Position numbers and translations under genes: made by a program | Notes under the pieces: model-generated | Database searches by the model: none | The model's input: only the letters and a program-made list of their open reading frames with translations | Told to the model about the DNA's origin: nothing | NCBI GenBank assembly: GCA_038502055.1 | Contig: JAXRKN010000044.1 | Span: forward strand, 10,313,501 to 10,377,500 | Direction of reading: 5' to 3' | Source of the DNA: Tanytarsus gracilentus | Lineage: Eukaryota > Arthropoda > Insecta > Diptera > Chironomidae | Length of the DNA: 64,000 nucleotides | Shown: positions 25,101 through 36,411 of the stretch, one piece after another | Position numbering within the stretch: the stretch's first letter is position 1 | Layout of the letters: every line of letters starts with the position of its first letter

Positions 25101-27947
25101 GTCGCGAAATTTGAGAGACATTAGGAGTGAGCGTAATTTGATGGCGCTTGAATAAGACTCCACAATTGCTCATTTATTATCACACAATTAATTTTTATGA
25201 TCACGACAATTATGTAGGTCGAGTACTTGAGCGTTTGATGGCTCATTTCGGTTGTTTTTGAGTATTAAATTTACACAATCAGACAGTGATTGCTATTGTG
25301 AAATATTTTCAATTCAAAACATGGTCGATGGACGAGAATGAAAGAGAGAGATGAAGAATTAAAAGGGAAGAAGAACCTGCAATTATTTCCGTTAATTGAC
25401 TCTACACTCACGTTCGTAGACGCGTTCAATCGACGTGTGCAGAGTCAAAAGAGAAATTTAAGCATGGAAAATTTAGAATTTTTCCTGAGAGTTTTTTGAA
25501 ACATGGAATTTTTAAAAATTCTAGTCAGTTTAAAATTTTAAAAAGTTAAAGTTTCTCTACAAAAATTTAAATGTTAAACGCAATGCAAAATTCTATTTTT
25601 TAAATCAAATTTAGTTCAACTGCTTGAGCATTCCATCAATTGCTTTCTCTTCAATTGTTTCCAATTCGATATGCTTTGATGGGATACTCAGTCGAGTGTG
25701 TGGCTCTTGATTCTGAAGAGAATCTCAAATATAAATTACAATTTCATACGGCTGACTCTTGGATATATCTTTTTTTGGAGAGAGTGCCGATAGAAGAGCA
25801 ACAAGTGGCATGAGAAAAATCACGTAGCGCAATTTAAGAGTTGCAAGAAATTATTTTTACTTTTATGAAAGTTGTTAGAATCCAGCTGGTTGTAGTTGAA
25901 TAAATCAAATTTCTCTCTTACTCGAATTACAAGCCTCAAAATGTAAAATTGTAAAACTTTTTAACGTACTCATCGTAAAACCGCAACTTGCACAAGACTA
26001 TAAATAAATTTATTTTCTGTTCTCGCGAATTTGCTGTGTTAGGTCACGCAAGGGATGGCAAATTTAAATTGATGGAAGAAATTAAGGTTGGGTCAATTAA
26101 AAACACCAATTTGGTGAGGTCAAAGATATTCGAGGAACATTTAATTGAATCAAGGATTGACAATTTCATTTTTTCAAAGAAAATTGAGAAAAGTATCAAG
26201 TTAATTTTAAAGTTTTAAGGAATTAAATCTAACTGAGTTTTCATCCCCTGACATCCTCAATTATCATGTCATAACATTCCGTTTTACTCTTTAAGCAAAC
26301 ACAAGTTCCATATGTTTGCAATGTGATAGCTGTCATTGAAAAATTAAAAAATATATTGACCAACTTTTATTATCGCTTGTTAAAACTGAAAAGAACAGTC
26401 AGAAAATTTTTGTCCATCGAGATTAAATTGAAAATGATAAAAATTTTGACAATTTTAATTCTTCAATTTGTTTCATCGCTAGCTGGAATTCTTGAGGATG
26501 ATACATTTTCGGTTGCATTTGCATTAGGAATTTGGCTTTTGTACATTTTATTGCCGGTCATTATTTTCTGTTGCTGCTGCATGATGTGCACTAAATTCTT
26601 CTGTGAACCTCGCGTTCAACACATCACACTCGTGGAAGCATAAAAATTATTTTCTTAATTCTTATCAGCTTATAAATTTCACTAATCAAATTTTTAATGT
26701 AGATGACAGTGTGTGAAAAAATAAAATAAATAACCGCACGTGTGTAATGCAAAAAAAAATTGTAATCGTCATCGCAAAAAATGACGTAAAATTGGATATT
26801 CCAGATGAAATAATTTCAGATTTTAAGAAAATATTGACTGAACAAAAAAATAACCAAAAATTTGAGCAGCTAAAAAATTTAATCGTCAAAATCTTAAGTT
26901 TCCCTTCAATTTGATTCTAAAATCTATTTGTGTAAAATCGATTTAATTAAAAATTTGAAAATCAACATATGTTTCATCTTATTTTCTCACAATATTTAAA
27001 CAAAAAATTAACACAATTAAAGTCTGTTGCGATGAGCCCGAAAAAACACGCGACAATTATCAGAAATGAGAACACTGAAATCGTTTTCGATCAATCACAC
27101 TTCAATGTCACAATTTGCTTTCAGAATAAGAGGAAAATTTTACTCTCTTTTGAAAATTTTCTCACATAAATTTTCACACAATCAAAATAAATAAATTTTT
27201 AAATTATCTTTTACAGAAACTTCAAAAAAAATTATTTTGTTGTAAAATTAATTGTTGAGTAAAAGTTATTTTCTGTATTTTTTAATTAATTTTTATTAAT
27301 TAACACTTCACATTTGTAAGATGCCCTAATTATCTAAAAAGTGTAAATTAAATTAGGTAAAATGAGAACATAACAAGATTTTTCCGTGCATGGAGCCAAT
27401 TCTTAAGAATTTCATAAGAATAATGCAATAATTGTCACATTAAAAAATTGCTTTAAAATTTTTGTGTGAACAATTTTTCGAAAAGTATTCTGATAACTCA
27501 AGATTACAAATTTACAGCCTTATTTTGTGGCATGATAAGAATTATCGATATTGTCTGCGAAAAATGAAAATGCAATAAATACACAAGAGAAAAATTTTCA
27601 TTTCCTTTTCATTCTAGAAAAGAAAAATGTGCAAAGGAAAATTTTATTTTAACCTTTCTCGACCTTCAAAAACACATTTACGCGCTCCTCACACATTTTC
27701 ATATAAATTGAATTTTACTTTGAATATCATCAGTGTCAATTTTTAATTAGGAGATAATAATTTTTTATATTTTATTAAATAAATTTTAATTTCTCAACAA
27801 TTATTTTCACACCTTTGTAAAATGATTCTTGAACCCACACATAATGCACATATAAAGGACTTTTCAAGATCATATTATGAGAAAATGAAAAATTACAAAG
27901 TACTTACGAATCATATTCCCGCGTGCTGGAACTTCGCCGTTGGTCAT
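22174..27947 (-). CDS. SLC17 family transporter, Picot-like
   Basis: Major facilitator of the SLC17 anion/phosphate cotransporter family, with about 12 membrane segments at the plasma or vesicle membrane. Nine exons: 27947-27908, 25052-24960, 24900-24764, 23873-23796, 23738-22911, 22851-22773, 22604-22548, 22458-22430 and 22368-22174, giving 511 aa. Family landmarks in order are GLKVNLSVAMVAMVNHT, CYFWGYLVSQIPG, MRVLEGIGGGVTFPAEH, WAPPQERS, GWASIFYVMG, NWGWYMLL, FSGFLSNHIDLSPNYAG and ATLPGIIVP. The overall pattern and the TPLKDK-like tail resemble Drosophila Picot, though the substrate is unproven. The first exon is short and separated by a 2.9-kb intron; I chose it for its phase, splice site and CT/GA-rich promoter. 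The intron after the 22851-22773 exon uses a GC donor. Confidence 0.9.
26434..26643 (+). CDS. Possible small membrane protein nested in SLC17 intron 1
   Basis: An open frame starting at 26434 encodes 69 aa: a hydrophobic leader like a signal peptide (about 1-18), a short acidic stretch ILEDDTF, a strong membrane segment (about 28-45) running into CCCCMMC, and a short tail with FCEPRVQH. The frame is open further upstream (to 26323), but the hydrophobic start fits the inner ATG. AATAAA motifs follow at about 26720. It lies on the opposite strand inside the first intron of the transporter. I do not recognise the family; Cys-rich single-pass micropeptides are common in insects. Confidence 0.4.
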   Translation: MIKILTILILQFVSSLAGILEDDTFSVAFALGIWLLYILLPVIIFCCCCMMCTKFFCEPRVQHITLVEA

Positions 27948-28098
27948 TATGTTTTCTTTTTTTCACTTTTATATCATCCAAAAAAGAGTCTTATAATTTT
28001 TTTTATATTTTTTCGCCTTTTCGCGATATCACGACTTATGCGTCCGTTTTGATTGCGAACGTATGAAGCAATGACTTATAGAATGTACGAAAGTAAGA

Positions 28099-28230
28099 TA
28101 GAGATAGAGCGAGAGAGAGTGAGAGAGAATGTGAATGGAATAATGTTGTCGATGCCGGTTTCTCTCTCGATTCTCTCACAACTTTTCCAAAAATAAAACT
28201 CACACGCAGAGATGAGAGAGAGAGAGAGAA
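28099..28230 (-). promoter_or_regulatory. GAGA/CT-rich promoter-proximal region of the SLC17 gene
   Basis: Several runs of GA or CT dinucleotides lie 150-280 bp upstream of the first coding exon at 27947, including (GA) runs at 28110-28127 and 28210-28229 and a TCTCTCTC run at 28160. Such runs are binding sites of GAGA factor in flies. That they act as the promoter of this gene is inference. Confidence 0.4.
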
Positions 28231-29390
28231 CAAATTTATGTTGATAGGAAAAATTTTCTTTTTAGATGCACAAATTTAAATTTTACGGCATACCGTGGCA
28301 ATGACATTGAATTAATATCTTTCTACTTTCTAACACGTTAGAGAAGTTAAATCACGTTTTATGCAACCGTGAAAGAACTTATTTTAAATTTTAATTGGTT
28401 TATTTTTAGCAAAAATCTTTAATCAAATCAACAAAAGTGAAATCGCGTCCGTGAATGGTTCAATAACCCACGAGAATATTTTCCTGAGAGGAAATTCTTA
28501 AATCTCTCCAAAAAAAATTCAAGAGAGTGAAAATTCAACAAAATGTATGTCATAAAACCCACTCGTGAGACGATGTGAGACTGACAGACGATTTTGTGTC
28601 AATATTTACTTTTTATTTAATGTACAATAAAAGTTCTTCTTAATTTTTTCATCAAACAAGAAACTTGATTTTGCTCTCAATTCTTTTGCTCTCTTGACTA
28701 TCGACATTAAATTTTTATTAGAGTTTTTTATGCCTTATTGTCGTTTCGTCCAAAACTCGAAAAACAACCACGTGTAGAGGAGACTTTTTATGATGATGCT
28801 TTTTATTTATAAAATTTTTCCTCGCCTACTTTAAAAATAATTGGAATTTATCATCATTTCGCGTCAAATTTAATTTTAGAGTTTCGCGATTTATTTTCAT
28901 GATAGAATTTAGAATATATACGAAATTTTAGTCAATCAAGATATTTTTTCAATTTACGCATTAAATTAGTTTGTTTTCTTCTTTAATTGAATAAAGGCTG
29001 TGGAGGTTCTCCGAATTTTGAATTATTTGATGAAGCAAAAAATTTATATTTTCAGGAAAAATAGCAAAAAAAAATTCTTTTTGGATAAAATAAATAAACA
29101 TCGCTGCAGATTTCATGTTCTTAAATAATTGACGATTCAATTCAATTGTTAAACAATTGAAATAAAAACTTTTGCCATGCCCTCGAGGAAAGTTTTTTGC
29201 TGACATTTAGATGGAGTTAGTTTACTTTTTGAATGTTTTGTGAACGTGTTCTATTCTCAGGTTTAATTCTTTCTAATTTTTAAGAACGTTTCATATCATC
29301 GATAAATGTTTTCATGAAAATTATTAATAATTGTAGCAACATTTGAATTATTTACCGATTTAAAGATAAATTAAATCAGCTAAAGATAAA
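28231..29390. other. Intergenic, upstream of SLC17 and DUF229 genes
   Basis: AT-rich sequence between two divergent genes. Short open frames at 28961-29206 and elsewhere look random. Nothing else is recognised. Confidence 0.5.
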
Positions 29391-31463
29391 ATGGAGTTAA
29401 AATTTATTTTTGCCGCTCTAACCACTTTTACGATTTTGTTTGTTTTATTAACATCAAAATATATTGAAGATCAAAATTTTTCGAATCAAGATAAAAAGCT
29501 TAATCACACACAAGAAATCAATTGTAAATTAATTATTTTGTTCATAAATTTCTTAACTTAGAAAATATTAATTTTCAGCTTTTAACGGTTTTTTGATTGA
29601 AAGCGAAAATTGTAAAATTCTTAACCTCAGTCCATTTTCATCAAATATCACAAATTCTTATGAAAAGCTTAAATTTAAGAAATGTCATCCACATGGTGCA
29701 CTAACGTTTGTCATGCAAGACAAAAATTTCTTAAACTTTCTGATGATCAACAAGAAAGAAACTAAACACTTTTTGCAACGGAATCAAAATGACATTGAGG
29801 TGATTTGAAATTTATTCATTTAAAAATTCATAATTAAATTCCTCAAATATTCCTAAAGTGTTGCTACCATCGTGTCACTCGATCAGGCGTCGAAGAAAAT
29901 GCAGACAACGAGTACAAAATGTCAAAATGCATTAAATTTAAATCAGGACATAAATTAAATAAACAAGAAGATGAATTCATCGTTGTCAAATGTGACGCAC
30001 TTTTAAATGTTTTCGGAATGAGATTTAAAAAATTTCAAGTTTATAGCAACGCACATGCTGTGGTTATTCGCAAAGAAAAAAGTTTATCAAAGCTAAAAAC
30101 TGAAGTTAACCCAAGTGTCCTTCTTATTGGCATCGACAGTGTCTCTCGACTCAATTTTATTCGATTTATGCCTGAAACTTTTCAATTTCTCACCAAAAAT
30201 CGATGGCACGACATGAAAATTTACAATAAAATTGGCGAAAACACTTTTCCGAATCTCAATGCAATTTTGGTTGGAAAAAATTTATCAACGATGAGTAATG
30301 ACTGCAATTGGAGTGATTTAGGTGGAATTGAGAAATGTCGCTTTATGTGGAATGAGTTCAGCGACGCAAACTATGTCACAGCATACGCGGAGGACGTTCA
30401 GTTCATTCATACCTTTAATTATTTGAAGCATGGCTTTATAAATCAACCGACCGATCATTATTTGCGACCATTTACTCTTGCTGCGGAAACGCATGTTAGT
30501 CCTGGATTTTCCAAACCATGGATAGTTAATTGTCTTGGTTACATTCACTATGCTGACTACATTCTTCAGTATGCCCTCGATTTTGCAAGAGCCTACAAAA
30601 ATAAATTGTTTTTTGGTCTCTTTTGGATGAATTCATTTAGTCATGAGGAATTAAAGTGAGTTAGAAAATTTATTTAAATTTTAAAAAAATTACATTTTTG
30701 TTAAAGTCATCCATCAGAGTACGACAGTCGTATGCGGTTCTATCTCGAGAAACTTCAAGATCAAGGAACCCTCAACAACACGATTGTAATTTTTTTAAGC
30801 GATCATGGAATGAGATTTGGAAAAATTCGACAGCTTTTTACTGGATGGCTCGAAGACAAACTTCCATTGCTTTTTATTTGGCTACCGGAAAGTTTTAAGC
30901 AAAAGTATCCAGAATTTGCCGAGAATTTGAGGATAAATCAGAACAGACTAGTCAGTCCTTTCGATCTTCACATAACTTTAAAACATATTTTAAAACTTTC
31001 TGGAGATTCTCATCAAAAGCTGAAAGCTTTCAGTTGTAAAAGTTGTCAAAGTTTATTTCAAGAAATTCCTCAAAATAGATCATGCGCTGACGCTGGAATA
31101 AGAGACCAATGGTGTGCTTGCAATTCATTCAGAAAAATTCAAATTTCACAGCCAAATGTTGAAAATGCTGTTAATTTTGCAATTAATGAGTTAAACTTAA
31201 AAATGGCACCTTACAGGATTTGTGCAAAAATGAAACTCAGAAAAATCCTAAAAGCTTATGAAAATTCCCATCTCAACATTTTACTTCTCGTGTTTGAAGT
31301 TCTTCCTTCTTTTGGCGTGATGGAAGCAACAATTCAGTGCAAAAATGAAGAATGTAATGAGTTTGAAATTATTGGAGAAATTCTTCGGATATCAAGGTAT
31401 GGCACTGAAGGAAGCTGTATGAATGATGCAATTTTAGAGAAATATTGTTATTGCATTAATTGA
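29391..31463 (+). CDS. DUF229 membrane-anchored alkaline phosphatase/sulfatase-like protein
   Basis: Exons 29391-29523, 29579-29799, 29859-30655 and 30707-31463 give 635 aa. An N-terminal hydrophobic anchor (about 5-22) suggests a type II membrane protein of the secretory pathway or cell surface. The DUF229 core has LLIGIDSVSRLNF (metal-binding Asp and Ser of the alkaline-phosphatase fold), TFPNLNAILVG, AEDV, WMNSFSHEEL and IFLSDHG (second metal site). The C-terminal part is Cys-rich (CKSCQSLF, CACNSF) and ends YCYCIN. Substrates of DUF229 proteins are largely unknown; the catalytic-type residues visible here suggest it may be active. Its last 16 bases overlap the end of the fucosyltransferase coding sequence on the other strand. 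It is the first member of a four-gene glycan-related group. Confidence 0.92.
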
Positions 31464-32876
31464 AAACCTAAAAATTGTGAATAAAATTGGACTAAAAATA
31501 AATAAATTAATTTGAATTTTATTTGAGGACTTTTACATTGATTTTCTCCCCACCACGAGTCAATATCTTGATATCGTTGACTTTTACTCATGACTTCAGG
31601 ATCATTCAACATTTTACACACATCACAAAGCATGTGAGACTGCATAAATAATGTGTGCTTGTACTGCTGTCTTATGTAATAATATTTCTTCCACCAAAAA
31701 TATTTAATATACTCATCAGGATTTTCCATCAAAAACTGAAGATATTTTGTGAGATCTTTTGCTGTTTTAAAGTCATTCGCGTTGATGTAAGATTTTGGTG
31801 GAGCGAAACGAGAATTTTGTGCGCCATTGAACACGATTGGTATGACAAATTTCCTCAAAGCTCTGTAAAGCTTTTCTGTCACATAATCCTTGCAGATTGC
31901 ATTTTCGAATGACAAATAGAAGAAATACTTTTTCTCTAATAGTTTATCACACTCTTCTGAGTCTTGAGAGCATTTGAGATTTCCACATTTTCCGTAAACA
32001 TCCACGTTTAATGTTTGATTTATTTCACGCACTAGATTTTGCCTAAATGAACTTGCTTTACAGTTGGAAACAAACCACGCGATTTGTGAAGATTTTTTTG
32101 ACACAATTTCCGAAATTAATTCATCTAGAAAAAATATTTAATTCAATGAATTCAATCGTCATTAAATAATTACTTAGTTATAAATTTACAAACCATAAAA
32201 ATCTTCTTCAACCTCTCTCCACTTTGGCTCGAGTGACGGTGCAACAATTTCATTATTTTTCTTTTCAATAACTTTTCCATAATTCCATTGAATGTCAGAC
32301 TCCATCCGGTATGTGATTGTCAGATTGAAGAAATCTTTAAATTTCGTTAAGTTTGTTAGAAAAGTTGCTTGTGGGGACCTTAATTGAAATTAATTAATTA
32401 ATTAATTATTATTAAAAAACATTTCCATACTCATTCGTGATCATAAAATAAATTTGATTTTCATTTCTTGCCTTCGGAATCATTTTCAAATTAAATTCAT
32501 CATGAATGTCAAAAATAATTGCATCAAATTGAGTTTCATTAGCGAGTAAAGTATGATTGTGGGTGAAGAAGCAATTTTTAATTGAGCATTGAGCTTTTTC
32601 CAGCAATTCACTACCCACTTCTTCACCTCCACCTGTATACCAACTTGTGTTGTTAAGAAATCGAGTCCAGAACAAAATTTTCCTCATTTCTTGATTTTTA
32701 TTAAAATATTTTGCATCAATTTCTTTCTCACTTATGATTTTATACACAGGCTTTGATCTCTCATGATTTGAAAGTCCGTTTAAATTTTGAAATTCAACGA
32801 GAAACCAAAAACAAAACATGAAAATTGAGAGATATAAAAAAATCCTTAAAATATTTTTAATTTTTAAGTTTGACAT
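31448..32876 (-). CDS. Alpha-1,3-fucosyltransferase, GT10 family
   Basis: Golgi type II membrane enzyme moving fucose from GDP-fucose to GlcNAc in N-glycans or LacdiNAc-type chains. Exons are 32876-32431, 32378-32194 and 32124-31448, giving 435 aa. A single membrane anchor lies at about 10-27. The GT10 catalytic region shows WFVSNCKASSFR, DVYGKCG and FYLSFENAICKDYVTEKLYRAL, then IPIVFNGAQ and FAPPKSYINANDF. After a conserved CDVCKML, the C-terminal tail is longer than usual (about 20 residues after CKSPQIK), and this tail overlaps the DUF229 coding end. The acceptor cannot be told from sequence: core alpha-1,3 (FucTA-like) or LacdiNAc type. It is divergent from the GT32 gene with a very short shared upstream region. 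Confidence 0.92.
32388..32410. repeat. TTAA/AATT microsatellite in fucosyltransferase intron 1
   Basis: About five tandem copies of TAAT/AATT lie within the 52-bp first intron of the fucosyltransferase gene. Confidence 0.7.
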
Positions 32877-32987
32877 TTTTAAAATTCAGCTTTGGAATTA
32901 TTTGCAGTTTAAAATGCCTTCTTGGTTTAAAATAAAAAAATTTGTCGCACATCAAAGGACTCAAAGAAATTTATTTCCGTAATCAAA
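32877..32987. promoter_or_regulatory. Compact bidirectional promoter of the GT10 and GT32 genes
   Basis: Only 111 bp separate the start codons of the divergent fucosyltransferase (minus) and alpha-1,4-glycosyltransferase (plus). Both promoters and 5' UTRs must fit here or overlap the partner gene. No strong TATA box is visible. Co-expression is therefore likely but unproven. Confidence 0.6.
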
Positions 32988-34150
32988 ATGAATAAAAGAA
33001 TTTTGTCAGCTTTCATTGTCGCATTAATTATTTTCTTGTGTCTTTATCAAGCCAATAAAAAAGAGATTAATTCAATTTCTCTTAAAAATTTAATGTCTGA
33101 CGAAGAAGAATTAATTCTAAATTCCTGGATTCAAATCTTTTTTGTTCAAGCTCAAGAACATGGAGAGAAAAGTTTGCAAAATCATCAACACGCATGCTCG
33201 GTTGAGTTAGCAGGTAAATAATTTATATAAAATTAAATAATTAATTAAATTTTAAAATAACTTTTAGCTCGAATTAATCCCGATGTGAATGTTTATTACA
33301 TTTTTCTAACGCAATCTCAAGTTGTCAATTTAAAAAATACAAAACTCATTGATGGACTTCAGTACTACAAGAATATTCAAATCAGATATGCCAATCCATT
33401 AGAATTATCTGAAGGAACCAAATTGGAATCATTTTTTCTCTTCGATCAAGCAAACAATTGTTTAAATCCCAAAAAAAGTTACGTAGAAATTTTTCGTCTT
33501 TTGTTGCTGAGCAAATACGGCGGTCAAAGTTTTAATTTCGATGTCCTCTCACTCGTTTCTTTGCACTCAAAAGGTTTAGACAATTTTGGCTGCATGAAAA
33601 ATGAGAAAAATTTAGGGACCAGCATTTTGAGTTTTGATGCAAAACCCAACAGTGGAAAACCAATCACAAATAAAGTCATCGAGTGAGTTTCAAAATTTTG
33701 CATTCACAAAATTTAATTTTAATCTTTTTTTAGCTTGTTGAAGGAAAATTCATGGTGTGAAAATGGTAAAAAAATTCAATAAGTTTTTTTAAAATAATTA
33801 ATTTTATTCTAGTTTCTGAAGTTTTTACCATCGCTGTGAAATCTTTTTGTAGCGAAACTTCACTTCTTCCTGAGCAAGAAACAAAATGTGAAAATTTTAC
33901 TGCTCTTCCAACTGACAAATGCTTATCAATTAATCATCGCGACAAGAAACTAAATTTTCTATTCAAAGGAAGTCACGAGGATGTGATCGGGAAGCTTAAA
34001 TCTTCCGGAATTTACTATCTGCTGATGAGGGACGAAATTAAATTTGATGATGAAGCAAACTCGCGACTAAAACTAGAAGCAAAATTGACATTCATGAATT
34101 ATGCAAAGGTGATTTGTCCAAATACTTACAAGTCACTTGCTTACATATAA
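32988..34150 (+). CDS. Alpha-1,4-glycosyltransferase, GT32 (A4GALT/alpha4GT-like)
   Basis: Golgi type II enzyme related to vertebrate Gb3 synthase and to insect alpha4GT1/2, which extend glycolipids. Exons 32988-33213, 33268-33682, 33734-33765 and 33813-34150 give 336 aa. A membrane anchor lies at about 5-21. Family landmarks are CSVELAARINPDVNVYYIF, a leucine-rich LLLLSKYGG, and a C-terminal NYAKVICPNTYKSLAYI. At the place of the metal-binding DXD motif the sequence reads N-F-D (33534-33542), so the first Asp is Asn. This may weaken or abolish activity. All introns are 47-54 bp. It is convergent with the GT7 gene, with 97 bp between stops. Confidence 0.88.
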
Positions 34151-34247
34151 AATCTGTAATAAAAGAAATCTCAAAATAAATTAGGTTCAACAGAATTTAT
34201 TCATTCATGATAATTGACAAAGTTTTACATAAAATTTTTCAACCCAT

Positions 34248-35501
34248 CTAAAAGCCACTCTCAGGTGATCCGTCAACATAAATCCACGTAAATAAGGGCT
34301 TCGCTTCGATCTTAAGTATTTTGTATTTTAACGAACTCAATCCATCGGAATAAAGTCTTTTCACCCAATTTCTCAATAATTCATACCTAAAATATTTAAA
34401 TTAATTTTTTTTGCAAAATAAAAATTCGTGTTTTGTTACCTTTTAGGATTTGGATTTTCTTTATGATGCGAAATCATTTTGTAGCGTGCAATCTCGTTTG
34501 AATATCTTGAAATGCGATAATTTTGATGTTTGATTCTTTTCGTGAAATCATCATCTTCACCTAAAAATAGATTTTATTTATTTCCTTTAAAAAATAGCAT
34601 GAAGATTTTATTTAAAGCTTTCTAATCTAATTAAACGGACACTCACCACCCCATCCACAAAAGCTGTTACTGAAGCCGTTAACATTCTTAAACTGTTCAA
34701 TTGTCAAAGCCGTAACTCCGCCAAAGAGAAGTGGATATGGCAATTTCCATCCGAGTGTATCAACAGCCACAGACATGTGTCGTGGCTCAATGGGACAATT
34801 ATACAAATTTCTATCATCTAATGGCAGTAAATCGATGTCATGAAAAATTACGCAATCCCAATTGTAAATTTTTAGAGCTTCTATAAACGCAATATTCATT
34901 AATTTTCCTTTATTCCAAGCGCCTTCGGGTGATTGTTCAACGAAAAAAATCCCATAATCAATTTGTTGCTTCATCAACTTTTAATAAATGGATTTTAATT
35001 GGTGGAAAATAATCAAAAAAATGTTTCAAAACCCACCAGTGGATGAATATTTTTGAGAAGTACTGGAAGATGTTGATTTCGATTTCTACAAGGAACGACA
35101 ATTGCAACGCGATCAGCTTGACACTCATTCGGTCTAAAACGTCCACCAGCTTCAACTTGAGACGATAATTTTTTTTCAACATCCTCTAGAGTTTCGGATT
35201 TTGTGTCCACTTCAATTTGTCCAACTAAATTAGGAGGTGTCTTTGGACATTTTGGAAGGTTTGAATCAAAATTTTTTTGACTAAAGTTATATATCAGGTT
35301 AGAGACGTTTGACAAAGGAAATCTTAAAAAATTAGTTTAGGTTAAGTTAATTAATTTAATTGCGTTTTACCTCAAAGCTTGAAATATTTTACGATCTTTA
35401 GCAGAAAATGCAATTTTTCCACTTGAGAGCGCAAAAATAAAAGAAATCGCCGCCAAGATAGAAATCTTCATCAAAATTTTTCGATTTGAACGTAAAGTCA
35501 T
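34248..35501 (-). CDS. Beta-1,4-galactosyltransferase family enzyme (GT7), probable GalNAc-transferase
   Basis: Golgi type II enzyme adding beta-1,4-linked Gal or GalNAc to GlcNAc. Exons are 35501-35371, 35322-35037, 34977-34647, 34560-34440 and 34386-34248, giving 335 aa. A membrane anchor lies at about 10-30. Conserved motifs are RFRPNECQADRVAIVVPCRN, a HDIDLLP metal site (DXD type), RHMSVAVD, LFGGVTAL, GFSNSFCGWGGEDDD and RISRY. In front of FGGV there is Leu where vertebrate beta4GalT1 has Tyr289. Ile or Leu at this site is known to permit UDP-GalNAc use and is typical of invertebrate beta4GalNAc-transferases, so that specificity is predicted. All landmark residues are intact. Confidence 0.93.
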
Positions 35502-36411
35502 AATTTTTTTTAAAATATATTTTAAGCAAAGGCTTGTTTAGATTCAAATTTGTATTATTTAAACAGGTGACAACAAAATTATGTAGAAGTATGTTACGGA
35601 TAAAATACGTTCTGAAATAAATTAATGTTATAAAAAACCCAAAAATTTATGCTGTTAAGAATATTTTTATTTACTTTCTCTTCACTTCATTAATTAATTT
35701 TTATTATAAGTTTCTCAACAGTAATTTCTCCTCGACAATCATTTGTTGTTTTCAATAGATAATAAAAATAGGCAAAAAAAATAATAAAAATTATGTTCGG
35801 GAGGAACTTTCTATTTTTTCTTTCTTCCTCCATCGCATACCCTAACAGTTGGATTTTTAAAAATGTCTATTTTTTTAAGAAATAAAAAGGATTCAATTAA
35901 TATTTTTTCACACAAATAAAATTATTTGCAATTTTTTATGTCCCTGTTTGACATCTAGTCTGCATCGATATATGTTCGTAGATAATGAGGAATTAAATAA
36001 GTTGAAGACTTTTCATAAATGGACTCTCTCCACCACACACTGGCATTATCATCATTTTAATTTTTTTATCACTCGGTAAAAATTCCTTTAAAAAATTCAT
36101 CACACACTGGTGAGGAAAAATTTTATCATCGAATAAAAAAAATTTTTTCTTCAATATAAAAAGCTCACATGTCGAAAGCTTTCACACTGACACTAAAAAT
36201 TCTCAACAACAACTTAAAAAAAAAGATAAATTTCTTTTTTAATTGGACACTTTTTAGCAAATATTGCGAAAGAAAAGAAAAATCAAATCAATGGATGTAA
36301 GGAATAAATACCGTGACATTTATAGTGACGTGTAAAAATAAAGAAACAATCCTCATCATCAAATTAACTTTCTTTTGTGTGAGCGCGTGTGTGTGTAATT
36401 TCAATTCTTTT
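35502..36411. other. Intergenic, GT7 promoter and USP7 3' region
   Basis: AT-rich, no coding region seen. It contains the upstream region of the GT7 gene and the 3' UTR of USP7, including a short TG-rich run near 36380-36400. Confidence 0.5.
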
